Under the pieces are notes generated by a model. That model was not told where the DNA came from and ran no database searches. It saw only the letters and a program-made list of their open reading frames with translations. Source: Pseudomonas tensinigenes (GTDB lineage Bacteria > Pseudomonadota > Gammaproteobacteria > Pseudomonadales > Pseudomonadaceae). From it: DNA of 64,000 nt. The position numbers and the translations under genes were made by a program. The stretch lies in the NCBI RefSeq assembly GCF_014268445.2, contig NZ_CP077089.1:1543501-1607500 (forward strand). The letters are read 5' to 3'. Shown in pieces: positions 14,658 through 26,912 of this stretch (positions within the stretch are counted from its first letter, which is position 1; each line of letters opens with the position of its first letter).

Positions 14658-14682
14658 CGGGATTATCCCTGTGTGGCAATAA

Positions 14683-15888
<1,206 letters not shown>

Positions 15889-15904
15889 AAGCAGCCCAAG
15901 TTAC

Positions 15905-15974
15905 GAGCTTCAAGCTGCAAGTCAGGCCGCTTTTGCCTTTGCTTGCAGCTCGAAGCTTGCCACTTGCAGCTGGG
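15905..15974. repeat. Inverted repeat of GCTTGCAGCTxGAAGCTT type
   Basis: GAGCTTCAAGCTGCAAG (15905-15921) faces CTTGCAGCTCGAAGCTT (15942-15958), with a further CTTGCAGCT at 15964. It looks like a dispersed palindromic element common in pseudomonad intergenic DNA and can form a hairpin between adhC and fghA. Confidence 0.65.
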
Positions 15975-15983
15975 AGAACCCCC

Positions 15984-16829
15984 ATGAGTCTGGAAAACAT
16001 CTCCTGTCAGAAAAGTTTCGGCGGTTGGCACAAGCGCTATCGCCATCGCTCCGACGTGCTCGGTTGCGACATGGTGTTTGCCGTGTATCTGCCACCGCAG
16101 GCGGAGCAGGGCGGCAAACTGCCGGTGCTGTACTGGCTGTCAGGCCTGACCTGCACCGATGAAAACTTCATGCAGAAGGCTGGCGCGATGCGCATGGCTG
16201 CCGAACTGGGTCTGATCATCGTTGCGCCGGACACCAGCCCGCGTGGTCCGGATGTGCCGGGCGATCCGGATGGCGCCTGGGATTTTGGTCTCGGCGCCGG
16301 GTTCTATCTGAATGCCACGCAAGAACCTTGGTCGCGCCACTATCGGATGCATGACTATGTCGTGCAGGAATTGCCGTCACTGGTTGAAGCGCATTTCCCA
16401 GCGTCAGACAAACGCAGCATCAGCGGACACTCCATGGGTGGCCACGGTGCGTTGGTCTGCGCGTTGCGCAATCCTGGGCGTTACCAATCGGTGTCGGCTT
16501 TTTCGCCGATCAACAACCCGATGGATTGCCCGTGGGGGCAAAAGGCGTTCTCCCGCTACTTGGGCGAAGATCGTTCGAAGTGGAAAGAGTGGGATGCCTG
16601 CGCGCTGATCGCCGAAGCGGATGAAAAATTGCCGCTGCTGGTTGATCAAGGTGATCGCGACGACTTCCTCGAAAATCAGCTCAAACCCGAAGCCCTGCAA
16701 CAAGCGGCAAAACAAGCGGGCCATCCGCTGACATTGCGTCTGCAACCGGGCTACGACCACAGCTATTTCTTCATCTCAAGCTTTATAGACGACCACTTGC
16801 AGCATCACGCACGCGCCCTGCGCGGTTAA
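15984..16829 (+). CDS. fghA: S-formylglutathione hydrolase
   Basis: Esterase D-type serine hydrolase of 281 residues that releases formate from S-formylglutathione. The nucleophile elbow is [11 protein letters not shown] (Ser about 150), with [10 protein letters not shown] supplying the Asp and GYDHSYFFI the His. The start [19 protein letters not shown] has the SD-like GGGAGAA just upstream. It acts directly after AdhC. Confidence 0.96.
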   Translation: MSLENISCQKSFGGWHKRYRHRSDVLGCDMVFAVYLPPQAEQGGKLPVLYWLSGLTCTDENFMQKAGAMRMAAELGLIIVAPDTSPRGPDVPGDPDGAWDFGLGAGFYLNATQEPWSRHYRMHDYVVQELPSLVEAHFPASDKRSISGHSMGGHGALVCALRNPGRYQSVSAFSPINNPMDCPWGQKAFSRYLGEDRSKWKEWDACALIAEADEKLPLLVDQGDRDDFLENQLKPEALQQAAKQAGHPLTLRLQPGYDHSYFFISSFIDDHLQHHARALRG

Positions 16830-16843
16830 TGCAGGTAGAATCA

Positions 16844-16873
16844 CGCCCTGACAAAAATCGGGGCGTTTTTTTT
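16844..16873 (+). terminator. Intrinsic terminator abutting the ispF start codon
   Basis: CGCCC (16844-16848) pairs with GGGGCG (16860-16865) and is followed by eight T residues that end exactly at the ispF ATG (16874). It is well placed to terminate fghA, but its U-tract occupies the position where an ispF Shine-Dalgarno would be expected. Confidence 0.7.
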
Positions 16874-17347
16874 ATGCGTATTGGCCACGGCTATGATGTG
16901 CACCGTTTCGCTGAAGGCGATTTCATTACTCTGGGCGGCGTGCGCATTGCACACAGCTTCGGGCTGCTCGCTCATTCCGACGGTGACGTCCTGCTGCACG
17001 CCTTGAGCGATGCCTTGCTCGGCGCTGCGGCGCTGGGTGATATCGGCAAACACTTCCCGGACACCGACCCGCAATTCAAGGGCGCCGACAGCCGTGCGCT
17101 GCTGCGTCATGTGGTCGCGTTGATCCATGCCAAAGGCTGGAAAGTCGGCAACGTCGATAACACCATCGTTGCCCAGGCGCCGAAAATGGCCCCGCATATC
17201 GAATCGATGCGCGCGTTGATCGCGGCGGATCTACAAGTTGAGTTGGATCAAGTGAACGTGAAAGCTACCACCACCGAAAAGCTCGGCTTTGTCGGTCGCG
17301 AAGAAGGCATTGCCGTGCACTCCGTTGCCTTGTTGCTGCGCGCATGA
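16874..17347 (+). CDS. ispF: 2-C-methyl-D-erythritol 2,4-cyclodiphosphate synthase
   Basis: IspF cyclises CDP-ME 2-phosphate in the MEP pathway. The 157 residues start [12 protein letters not shown], giving the zinc ligands Asp8 and His10; [25 protein letters not shown] and the C-terminal [17 protein letters not shown] are also diagnostic. There is no normal Shine-Dalgarno: eight T residues of a terminator directly precede the ATG. It overlaps truD by four bases (ATGA). Confidence 0.95.
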   Translation: MRIGHGYDVHRFAEGDFITLGGVRIAHSFGLLAHSDGDVLLHALSDALLGAAALGDIGKHFPDTDPQFKGADSRALLRHVVALIHAKGWKVGNVDNTIVAQAPKMAPHIESMRALIAADLQVELDQVNVKATTTEKLGFVGREEGIAVHSVALLLRA

Positions 17348-18389
17348 ATGAACTGCAATTGCTCGGCCCGCGGGCCTATGGCGAACCTCTCGGCACTGCG
17401 GTACTGAAAGCCATCGCTGAAGATTTTCAGGTGGATGAAGTCCTCGACATCCCGTTCAGCGGCGACGGCGAGCACCTGTGGATCTGGGTGGAAAAACGCG
17501 GCCTCAACACTGAAGAGGCCGCACGGCGTATCGCCAAGGCAGCCGGGGTGCCGTTGCGCACCGTCAGCTATGCCGGTCTCAAGGATCGTCAGGCGCTGAC
17601 CCGCCAGTGGTTCAGCGTGCAATTGCCGGGCAAGGCAGATCCGGATCTGTCAGCGGCGGAAAACGACACGCTGAAGATCCTCAAGACCACCCGCCACAAA
17701 CGCAAACTGCAACGCGGCGCGCATTCGGCCAATGGTTTCACCTTGCGCCTGACCCAATTCGCCGGCGACAAAGCTGCTATCGAAGAGCGTCTGCAACTGA
17801 TCGCCAAACAAGGCATACCCAATTATTTCGGCGCCCAGCGTTTCGGCCATGACGGCGGCAACGTCGTTGATGCGCGTGCGTGGGCCGCGCGCAAAGCCTT
17901 GCCTGAGCAACGTAATGTGCGTTCGCGCTTGCTCTCGACCGCGCGCAGTTTTCTGTTCAATCAGGTGCTTGCCGCGCGGGTAGCTGATGGCACTTGGCAA
18001 AAAGCCCAGGTCGGCGATCTGCTGGCGTTCACCGACAGCCGCAGTTTTTTCCCGGCTGGTGAGGCTGAGTGCAGTGACCCGCGTCTGGCGATTCTTGACC
18101 TGCATCCGACCGGTCCGCAGTGGGGCGAAGGTGACTCGCCGACCGCAGGCGCTGTCCATGATCTGGAGCAGGGGATCGCCGCACGCGAGGCGGAGCTGCG
18201 CGATTGGTTGGTTCATGCCGGCATGAGCCACGAACGTCGCATCCTGCGGCTGCCCATTGGCGGGTTGACGTGGCATTATCCCCAGCCTGACATTCTGCAA
18301 CTGGAATTCGTCCTCCCGGCCGGATGCTTCGCCACCGTATTGGTGCGCGAACTCGTTGATCTGGTGCCGGTGGGGCAGACGGACAGCCC

Positions 18390-18402
<13 letters not shown>
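17344..18402 (+). CDS. truD: tRNA pseudouridine(13) synthase
   Basis: TruD isomerises uridine 13 in tRNA-Glu. The catalytic aspartate is in [16 protein letters not shown] (Asp81), and [15 protein letters not shown] is a family signature. 352 residues is normal. It is translationally coupled at both ends: it overlaps ispF by four bases and surE by 13 bases. Confidence 0.95.
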
Positions 18403-19816
<1,414 letters not shown>

Positions 19817-20028
19817 GCATTTGTTCAAGGGTGCTGAATTCCTTTCGTTCGCTTGTGTCTTACATCGGCGGTGATGGTTTAAACGCAGCAGACTGTCCAC
19901 TTGCAAACGTGTGCGCGAAGCGATTTCGCTTCATTAAAGGTAAAGCCGATCCGGCCCGTTATACTGGCGACACCTCATGCCGGAATTCGGCATTTCACAT
20001 TTTTCAGCCACCACAAAGGGAGCGGCGG

Positions 20029-20898
20029 GTGAGTCTCACAGTCATTGCGCAGCGTATGGGTAACACGAGCTTTCAGCGCCTGGTGACTGGCCTTGTCTTG
20101 AGCACCTTGCTGGTCGGTTGCTCCAGCACCAAATCGAGCAATGTCCGGGTAGTTGATCGCAACAACGCGGTGGCCCAGCGTCCTACCGTGACAACCGGAC
20201 AATATGTAGTCCGTCCCGGCGATACGATGTTTTCGATCGCGTTTCGCTATGGTTGGGACTACAAAGCCCTCGCGGCCCGGAACAATATTCCTACGCCGTA
20301 TACGATCCATCCGGGTCAGACAATTCGCTTTGATGGCCGCACCGGTTCAACGCCGACGGCGGTGGTGAGCAACAGCAGTTCTTCGCCTTCTTCGTCGAGC
20401 AAAACCACGGTAATCCGGCGCCAGGCAAATGGCACGACTACCACTACAACCACCGGTTCTACTGGGGCTGTACCGTCCGTCGCGAACAAACCGGCACCTG
20501 CGCCACTGCCTCCGGCAGGCCCGGCCCCGACCGGCTGGGGGTGGCCATCTAATGGCATTCTGATTGGAAAATTCTCTTCAAACGGTAGTTTGAATAAAGG
20601 AATTGATATCGCCGGGGATTTGGGACAGCCTGTTTTAGCTGCGTCTGATGGGACGGTGGTATACGCCGGGAGTGGCTTAAGGGGCTACGGCGAATTAGTC
20701 ATCATCAAACACAGCGAAACCTACGTCAGTGCCTACGGCCATAACCGCAGGCTGTTGGTTCGGGAGGGACAGCAGGTCAAGGTCGGACAGACAATTGCCG
20801 AAATGGGGTCAACGGGTACGGACCGGGTGAAACTGCATTTTGAGATTCGCCGCCAAGGTAAACCTGTAGATCCGCTGCAGTTCCTGCCAAGACGTTGA
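20029..20898 (+). CDS. nlpD: NlpD-like lipoprotein with LysM and degenerate LytM domain
   Basis: Outer-membrane lipoprotein that in relatives activates septal amidases. A GTG start at 20029 follows AAAGGGAG; an in-frame ATG lies at 20056. The lipobox LLVGC is followed by a linker, a LysM domain (YVVRPGDTMFSIAFRYG..IHPGQTIRF), a Ser/Thr/Pro-rich stretch and a C-terminal M23/LytM domain. LNKGIDIAG lacks the usual first zinc-ligand His, as in NlpD activators, so it is probably non-enzymatic. The rpoS promoter usually lies inside nlpD. Confidence 0.92.
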   Translation: MSLTVIAQRMGNTSFQRLVTGLVLSTLLVGCSSTKSSNVRVVDRNNAVAQRPTVTTGQYVVRPGDTMFSIAFRYGWDYKALAARNNIPTPYTIHPGQTIRFDGRTGSTPTAVVSNSSSSPSSSSKTTVIRRQANGTTTTTTTGSTGAVPSVANKPAPAPLPPAGPAPTGWGWPSNGILIGKFSSNGSLNKGIDIAGDLGQPVLAASDGTVVYAGSGLRGYGELVIIKHSETYVSAYGHNRRLLVREGQQVKVGQTIAEMGSTGTDRVKLHFEIRRQGKPVDPLQFLPRR

Positions 20899-21004
20899 TT
20901 TGTAAGCCAGCCTGTTCCGTCGCGTAGAGGGGACAGGCTCCAGCGCTGCCAAGGATAAAGGCGTCGCTTGAGCTTGGGGTCGAACTCACCAAAGGACTAT
21001 AACA

Positions 21005-22015
21005 ATGGCTCTCAGTAAAGAAGTGCCGGAGTTTGACATCGACGATGAGGTTCTCCTTATGGAGACCGGCATCGATTCGGAATCTTCGATGTCGAATGAT
21101 GAAGGGGCTGCTCCACCTTCCGTTCGTTCCAAATCCAAACACTCCGCTTCACTTAAACAACATAAGTACATCGACTACACGCGGGCACTTGATGCCACGC
21201 AGTTGTATCTCAACGAAATCGGCTTTTCCCCATTGCTCTCTCCCGAGGAAGAAGTACATTTTGCGCGATTGTCGCAAAGTGGCGATCCGGCCGGGCGCAA
21301 GCGCATGATTGAAAGTAACCTGCGGCTGGTGGTCAAAATCGCCCGGCGTTACGTCAATCGGGGGCTGTCGCTGCTGGATCTGATCGAAGAGGGCAACCTC
21401 GGGCTGATCCGCGCGGTGGAAAAGTTCGATCCCGAGCGCGGCTTCCGCTTCTCGACCTACGCAACCTGGTGGATTCGTCAGACCATCGAACGCGCAATCA
21501 TGAATCAGACCCGGACCATCCGGTTGCCGATTCACGTGGTCAAAGAGTTGAATGTGTACCTGCGGGCCGCACGGGAGCTGACGCAAAAGCTCGACCACGA
21601 ACCTTCACCCGAAGAAATTGCCAACCTGCTGGAAAAACCGGTGGGTGAGGTCAAGCGCATGCTGGGCCTGAACGAACGGGTTTCTTCGGTCGACGTCTCG
21701 CTGGGTCCGGATTCGGATAAAACCCTGCTGGACACCCTTACCGATGATCGTCCGACCGATCCGTGCGAACTGCTGCAGGATGACGACCTGTCGCAGAGCA
21801 TTGATCAATGGCTGTCTGAGCTGACCGACAAGCAGCGCGAGGTGGTTGTGCGCCGCTTCGGTCTGCGCGGTCACGAGAGCAGCACGCTGGAAGACGTAGG
21901 CCTGGAGATCGGTCTGACCCGGGAACGGGTACGGCAGATCCAGGTAGAAGGCCTCAAACGCCTTCGTGAAATCCTCGAGAAGAATGGCCTGTCGAGCGAG
22001 TCGCTGTTTCAGTAA
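21005..22015 (+). CDS. rpoS: RNA polymerase sigma factor RpoS
   Basis: Stationary-phase and stress sigma factor, 336 residues. Region 2 reads [20 protein letters not shown] followed by [20 protein letters not shown]; region 4 contains [20 protein letters not shown]. The N-terminal acidic stretch ([15 protein letters not shown]) is typical of Pseudomonas RpoS. It follows nlpD by about 100 bases and is closed by a strong terminator. Confidence 0.98.
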   Translation: MALSKEVPEFDIDDEVLLMETGIDSESSMSNDEGAAPPSVRSKSKHSASLKQHKYIDYTRALDATQLYLNEIGFSPLLSPEEEVHFARLSQSGDPAGRKRMIESNLRLVVKIARRYVNRGLSLLDLIEEGNLGLIRAVEKFDPERGFRFSTYATWWIRQTIERAIMNQTRTIRLPIHVVKELNVYLRAARELTQKLDHEPSPEEIANLLEKPVGEVKRMLGLNERVSSVDVSLGPDSDKTLLDTLTDDRPTDPCELLQDDDLSQSIDQWLSELTDKQREVVVRRFGLRGHESSTLEDVGLEIGLTRERVRQIQVEGLKRLREILEKNGLSSESLFQ

Positions 22016-22036
22016 GCGCCTCACACGCCCGCCCGC

Positions 22037-22066
22037 AAAAAGCCCCGACTGGTTCGGGGCTTTTTG
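22037..22066 (+). terminator. rpoS terminator
   Basis: AAAAAGCCCCGA pairs with the following TTCGGGGCTTTTT, giving a GC-rich stem and a U-tract 21 bases after the rpoS stop. A textbook intrinsic terminator. Confidence 0.9.
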
Positions 22067-22149
22067 TTGACCCGGATTTGTTGGCTATCCCACATCCCTG
22101 TTTATTGCCGGACGTACGGTTGGCAATTCCATCGTTTGTAGTCTCGCGG

Positions 22150-22167
22150 TGTAAGCCTTGGCTTACT
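22150..22167 (+). promoter_or_regulatory. GacA upstream activating sequence of rsmZ
   Basis: TGTAAG-N6-CTTACT (22150-22167) matches the conserved GacA binding palindrome TGTAAG-N6-CTTACA with one change. It lies about 180 bases before the RNA start, the distance reported for rsmZ in P. fluorescens. Confidence 0.88.
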
Positions 22168-22339
22168 CTTTCGTAGGTGTTCACTATTTTTACAAGACGG
22201 CAGACGTCGATTATCCTCGGCGTGATTATTTAACTTATTGATTTATATATTTATTTTTTAATGTGAAGTGCTTATTACAGCGCTTTTGCGGTATCAGGGC
22301 CGATTGCTCTCGCCGGGGAATTCTCTAGTATCCGTGTTG

Positions 22340-22468
22340 TGTCGACGGACAGACACGCCCTTCAAGGATGAGGGGAATGGACATCGCAGGACGCGATTCA
22401 TCAGGACGATGAAAAGGAATACAGGGAATAGGGAAAAAATGTGGGCGGGTCATACCGCCCCTTTTTTT
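22340..22468 (+). ncRNA. rsmZ: RsmZ regulatory RNA
   Basis: Small RNA that titrates the translational repressors RsmA/RsmE in the Gac/Rsm cascade. The transcript is inferred to begin near TGTCGACGGACAGACAC and carries repeated unpaired or loop GGA motifs (GACGGAC, AAGGATG, GGGGAATGGAC, CAGGACG twice, AAGGAAT, CAGGGAATAGGG). It ends with GGGCGG/CCGCCC and seven T residues. Location between rpoS and fdxA is the conserved site of rsmZ. The exact 5' end is inferred. Confidence 0.92.
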
Positions 22469-22497
22469 GCCTGCAAAAAAGCACAGCGCTGAAAAGC

Positions 22498-22522
22498 AAA
22501 AAGGCCCGCAAGGGGCCTTTTC
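22498..22522 (-). terminator. fdxA terminator
   Basis: GGCCCGCAAGGGGCC stem flanked by A and T runs lies 19 bases after the fdxA stop. The U-tract is stronger in the fdxA direction, but it may act both ways, insulating rsmZ from fdxA. Confidence 0.75.
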
Positions 22523-22540
22523 ATTCGAGCGCGGGGCAAA

Positions 22541-22864
22541 TCAGCGTTCGAGGTCTTTGATCTTGCCTTTGACGCCATCCCACTCTTCGGCATCCGGCAG
22601 CGATTCTTTCTTCTCGGTGATGTTTGGCCAGATTTCAGCCAGCTCAACGTTGAGTTGAATGAACTCCTGCATCTCTTCCGGAACTTCGTCCTCGGAGAAG
22701 ATGGCTACAGCCGGGCATTCCGGTTCGCACAGGGCGCAGTCGATGCACTCATCCGGGTGAATCACCAGGAAATTCGGGCCTTCGTAAAAGCAGTCCACCG
22801 GACAGACTTCTACGCAGTCGGTGTACTTGCACTTGATGCAGTTGTCGGTGACGACGAAGGTCAT
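22541..22864 (-). CDS. fdxA: Seven-iron ferredoxin FdxA
   Basis: A 107-residue ferredoxin starting [20 protein letters not shown]. The cysteine spacing ([18 protein letters not shown], then [12 protein letters not shown]) fits one [3Fe-4S] and one [4Fe-4S] cluster. An in-frame upstream ATG at 22906 would add 14 basic residues not seen in the family. It is monocistronic and separated from mutS by about 160 bases. Confidence 0.95.
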   Translation of the reverse strand: MTFVVTDNCIKCKYTDCVEVCPVDCFYEGPNFLVIHPDECIDCALCEPECPAVAIFSEDEVPEEMQEFIQLNVELAEIWPNITEKKESLPDAEEWDGVKGKIKDLER

Positions 22865-23006
22865 TTCTAATTTTCTCCTCAGGCGGCGGCAGCGTTGCCC
22901 CTTCACGGTTGGGGTCGCCAGGTTCGGGAGCGATACCTGCTGGCCAGGCTATTAGCCAGCAGCATCCCAAACCGCGCGAGATTCTAACAGCTTGAAGCCG
23001 TTTGCG

Positions 23007-23048
23007 TTATATCCGCTTCTTCAGTGCTTATATCCGGTTCTTCAGTGC
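23007..23048. repeat. 21-bp tandem duplication over the mutS stop
   Basis: Two head-to-tail 21-base units (23007-23027 and 23028-23048) differ at one base. On the mutS strand each encodes the terminal LK(N/K)(R)I plus a TAA stop; the second unit therefore repeats the last codons and stop just outside the gene. Confidence 0.85.
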
Positions 23049-25598
23049 ATAGAGCATTTCGAGCGCACGACGCGGAGTCAGGTCATCCAGATCCAGTTTA
23101 GCCAGCTCATCGAGTACCGGATGCGGCAGGCTGGCGAACATGTCGCTTTGCTGTGGCGTCGCCGGTTTGCCCTTGGCCGCAGGTTTCGGCGCTTCATGCG
23201 GCAAAGCGGTTTCTTCCAGTCGGCTCAGGTGCTCGCGGGCACGCACGATCACTTCGCTCGGCACACCGGCCAATTGCGCCACTGCCAGGCCATAGCTCTG
23301 GCTGGCCGGGCCGGGCAGCACGTGGTGCAGGAACACGATGCGTTCGTTGTGCTCGGTGGCGTTCAAGTGGACGTTGGCCACCAATGGCTCGGCTTCGGGC
23401 AACACGGTCAGTTCGAAGTAGTGCGTAGCGAACAGCGTATAGGCGCGCAAATGAGCCAGACGCTCCGCCGCCGCCCATGCCAGCGACAGCCCGTCGAAGG
23501 TGCTGGTGCCACGGCCAACTTCGTCCATCAACACCAGGCTGCGCTCGGTGGCGTTGTGCAGGATGTTGGCGGTTTCGCTCATTTCGACCATGAAGGTCGA
23601 ACGGCCGCCCGCGAGGTCATCGCTGGAGCCAATGCGGGTGAAGATACGGTCCACAAGCGACAGTTCGCAACTGGCCGCCGGTACGAAGCTGCCGATATGC
23701 GCCAGGAGCACGATCAGTGCGGTTTGGCGCATGTAGGTGGATTTACCACCCATGTTCGGGCCGGTGATCACCAGCATGCGCGTGTTGTCATCGAGGCTCA
23801 GGTCGTTGGCCACGAACGGCGTGGTCAGCACTTGCTCGACCACCGGGTGACGACCCTGGGTGATACGCATGCACGGCTCGCTGACGAAGCGCGGGCAGTT
23901 CAGGTCGAGGTTCAGCGCACGCTCGGCGAGGTTGCTCAACACGTCGAGTTCGGCCAGCGCACCGGCGGTGTCCTGCAGCGGTGGCAACTGGCTGATCAGG
24001 TCTTCCAGCAGCGCTTCGTAGAGCATCTTCTCGCGCGCCAGGGCGCGGCTCTTGGCAGAGAGGGCCTTGTCTTCGAACTCTTTCAGCTCAGGCGTGATGA
24101 AGCGCTCGGCGCCTTTCAGCGTCTGGCGGCGGATGTAATCCGCCGGCGCCGATTCGGCCTGCTTGCTTGGCAGCTCGATGAAGTAGCCGTGAATGCGGTT
24201 GTAGCCGACTTTCAGATGGCTAAGACCGGTACGGGCCTTCTCGCGGGCTTCGAGATCGATGAGGAACTGGCCGGCGTTCTCGCTCAGCGATTGCAGCTCG
24301 TCGAGTTCACTGTCGTAACCGGTTTTCAGCACGCCGCCGTCACGGATCACCGCTGGCGGGTTGTCGATGATGGCTTTTTCCAGCAGTGCCGCCAGATCCG
24401 GGTAGGTGCTGGTGATGGTCGCCAGACCTTGCAAGTGCGGCGCTTCCAGATCGGTCATTGCCACTTGCAGTTCAGGCAGTGCGCCAAGGGCGTCGCGCAG
24501 GCGGGCAAGGTCACGAGGACGCGCGTTGCGCAGGCCGATCCGCGCCAGAATCCGCTCGATGTCGCCGATTTCCTTGAGCTGCGGTTGCAGTTTTTCGAAC
24601 CGGTAGCGATCGAGCAGGCAAGTGATCGAGGTCTGACGCGCCAGCAGCACGGTCAGATCGCGCAGCGGACGGTTCAGCCAACGGGTCAGCAAACGGCTGC
24701 CCATGGCGGTCTGGCAACGGTCGACCACCGATTGCAAGGTATTGTCGCGGCCACCGGCCAGATTGGTGTCCAGTTCAAGATTGCGGCGGCTGGCACCGTC
24801 CAGCACCACAGTGTCATCCAAGCGTTCGTGGCGCAGGCTGCGCAGGTGGGGCAGGGCAGTACGCTGGGTTTCCTTGGCATACGCCAACAGGCAACCGGCA
24901 GCGCCGATGGCCAGGGTCAGGTTCTCGCAACCAAAGCCCTTCAGGTCTTGGGTGGAGAACTGCTGGCAAAGGCTTTTCAGTGCTGAATCACGCTCGAAAT
25001 CCCACGGCGCACGACGACTGACGCCACGGCGTTTTTCCGCTGGCAGATCCCTTGGCCAGTCATCCGGGATCAGCAATTCAACCGGATTGATCCGCTCCAG
25101 TTCCGCGAGCAGGTTCTCCCAACCTTTGATTTCCGACACGCTGAAGCTGCCGCTGGTGATGTCCAGCACGGCCAGACCGAACAGACGCTCATCACCCAGC
25201 AGCGCAGCGATCAAGTTGTCGCGGCGCTCGTCTAGCAGCGCCTCATCACTGACCGTACCCGGCGTGAGGATGCGCACGACCTGACGCTCAACCGGGCCTT
25301 TGCTGGTCGCCGGGTCACCAACCTGCTCGCAGATCACCACCGATTCGCCAAGCTTGACCAGTTTCGCCAGATAGCCTTCCGCCGCGTGGTAAGGAATGCC
25401 ACACATCGGAATCGCCTGCCCAGCCGACTGTCCGCGCGCGGTCAGAGTGATGTCGAGCAACTTGGCCGCCTTCTTCGCGTCTTCGTAGAAGATCTCGTAG
25501 AAGTCGCCCATGCGGTAGAACATCAACTGGTCCGGGTGCTGATTCTTCAGGCGCCAGTACTGCTGCATCATTGGAGTGTGGTTTGAAAGATCGGTCAT
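23028..25598 (-). CDS. mutS: DNA mismatch repair protein MutS
   Basis: Mismatch recognition ATPase, 856 residues. The N-terminal domain has the mismatch-wedge segment [14 protein letters not shown]; the C-terminal ATPase has Walker [15 protein letters not shown] (about 612-624), Walker [17 protein letters not shown] and [14 protein letters not shown] switch [11 protein letters not shown]. It ends LYALKNRI. In Pseudomonas the mutS-cinA interval is a well-known site of tailocin loci, as seen here. Confidence 0.97.
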   Translation of the reverse strand: MTDLSNHTPMMQQYWRLKNQHPDQLMFYRMGDFYEIFYEDAKKAAKLLDITLTARGQSAGQAIPMCGIPYHAAEGYLAKLVKLGESVVICEQVGDPATSKGPVERQVVRILTPGTVSDEALLDERRDNLIAALLGDERLFGLAVLDITSGSFSVSEIKGWENLLAELERINPVELLIPDDWPRDLPAEKRRGVSRRAPWDFERDSALKSLCQQFSTQDLKGFGCENLTLAIGAAGCLLAYAKETQRTALPHLRSLRHERLDDTVVLDGASRRNLELDTNLAGGRDNTLQSVVDRCQTAMGSRLLTRWLNRPLRDLTVLLARQTSITCLLDRYRFEKLQPQLKEIGDIERILARIGLRNARPRDLARLRDALGALPELQVAMTDLEAPHLQGLATITSTYPDLAALLEKAIIDNPPAVIRDGGVLKTGYDSELDELQSLSENAGQFLIDLEAREKARTGLSHLKVGYNRIHGYFIELPSKQAESAPADYIRRQTLKGAERFITPELKEFEDKALSAKSRALAREKMLYEALLEDLISQLPPLQDTAGALAELDVLSNLAERALNLDLNCPRFVSEPCMRITQGRHPVVEQVLTTPFVANDLSLDDNTRMLVITGPNMGGKSTYMRQTALIVLLAHIGSFVPAASCELSLVDRIFTRIGSSDDLAGGRSTFMVEMSETANILHNATERSLVLMDEVGRGTSTFDGLSLAWAAAERLAHLRAYTLFATHYFELTVLPEAEPLVANVHLNATEHNERIVFLHHVLPGPASQSYGLAVAQLAGVPSEVIVRAREHLSRLEETALPHEAPKPAAKGKPATPQQSDMFASLPHPVLDELAKLDLDDLTPRRALEMLYALKNRI

Positions 25599-26096
25599 AC
25601 GTGGGATTCAGCTCTGCCTGTATATTTGACAACTCACATCTGCCTAATACTACAGGGATTTTTTCGGCATTGTTGGCAGCAGGCCAATGCTGACTTTGGG
25701 CCGACGGAGTTTAGATCGTGTCATTGTGGCGTCAGGATGCTTGCAGAGCTTCTGCGCGTTGTAACCAGCGGCTCGTCTGTAGTCCTTGCTGTAAACGCAC
25801 GATATCTACTTACGGGCAGAATACAGGGTGCAAGCATGTCGATGAGGCACACCAATACAGCATATGTCGCGTTGATACCTTCGAGTGGTAGGTTTTAAAC
25901 TCACGCTTAGGTATTTCAGCCGCCTGCGAAAGAGGTGGTTTTCGTATTAATTGGTGGTGTTCAAATCGCCGGGATCCGGATGTTTCAAGGAAGCGTGAAT
26001 GCATTTGCTGAAAGGCGTGGCACCTTTCAGCAGTAGAGTGATTTGCTGGATATATCAATGGTGCAATGCTCTGTCTTCAATTGGTTGAAGAGGGCG
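25599..26096. other. Gene-free region between mutS and the accessory cassette
   Basis: About 500 bases with no supported gene. It should hold the mutS promoter. A perfect 9-bp hairpin (GCTGAAAGG / CCTTTCAGC, 26007-26031) lies near the end of the dioxygenase gene and could be a weak transcript end. Base composition becomes AT-richer toward 26 kb, marking the edge of transferred DNA. Confidence 0.5.
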
Positions 26097-26912
26097 TTAT
26101 ATTTTTGGTCTTTTATTGAGAAAGTCAGATATCGTCTTAGGCTCGCTGTATCTGAAGCCAAGAAGTTTTTTTTCTTCTTCCGACAGTTGGTCTGGATCAA
26201 CATTGTCAGGTAAGTTTATTTGCTGCTTGAAAAAAGGAATTGTGTATGCGTGGTTGACGCCTCGTCGTGCGACATTTGTTGAGTTGAAACCTCCGGCATG
26301 AAAAAGCATGCAGTCCAAAACAATCAAATCGCCAGCATTTGCTTCCACTTGTATCGCATTTTTCTTTATGTAGTCCAGTGAAGGGGATTTACTGGATTTG
26401 TGCGATGCCGGTAGAACAAATGTTGCGCCGTTAGCCTTTGTAAAGTTGTCAACACAAAATATTGCATTGATTGCAATCGGACTGCTTGATGTGAAGTGTT
26501 GATAAGGCAGATCTCTGTGCCATGCACCTTGGTTATAGTTTTTTTGTGGTGGATTTATAATGCTGTTTTGCTGGTTTAATATGACTTGGCCAAGTATTGG
26601 TTTTCCCACGAGAGATAGAAATTTCTAGTTTGTTGCAATCTGCATGAATGACTTTGGGCCGTGAGTTAACGGTGCGCGCACGGTGTTTAATTCATCGATA
26701 GATGCTAATGTGTCCAATCCATATTTTTCGATGCACTGAGTGTGATTGGAGTCAAAGTCCATTTGGAAACTGGTGAGTGCGTCAGCACTAATCCCTGAAG
26801 GGATAACGGCATACCCCAAAGAGCGCACTTGTTCCGCAGCCAAGTCAAGAAAGTTGTCTGCGGATTTTTTAAGCAGGATCCCATAGCTTTGCGTGGGTAT
26901 GTGGCTATGCAT
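26097..26912 (-). pseudogene. Phytanoyl-CoA dioxygenase-like gene with one in-frame amber codon
   Basis: One continuous frame of 272 codons is interrupted only by TAG at 26627-26625 (codon 96). The N-half (95 residues) ends MQIATN and the C-half continues KFLSLVGKPILGQV in the same frame. The C-half carries iron-ligand motifs of Fe(II)/2-oxoglutarate dioxygenases: HRDLPYQHF (HxD) and a distal His in GVNHAYTIPFF. A GTG at 26609 could restart translation, but the product would lack the N-terminal third. It overlaps the glycosyltransferase stop by 8 bases, so they form one operon. The substrate is unknown. Confidence 0.8.

Noticed and set aside
22992..24986. 664-codon open frame on the strand opposite mutS
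   Set aside because: Antisense shadow of mutS with repetitive Gln/Arg/Val composition.
26007..26031. Hairpin near the dioxygenase end as a terminator
   Set aside because: The stem is perfect but there is no T-run on either side, so only a structural note is justified.
26097..26609. C-half of the dioxygenase gene as an independent gene
   Set aside because: The GTG start has no Shine-Dalgarno and the upstream frame encodes the missing N-terminal part in phase across one TAG.
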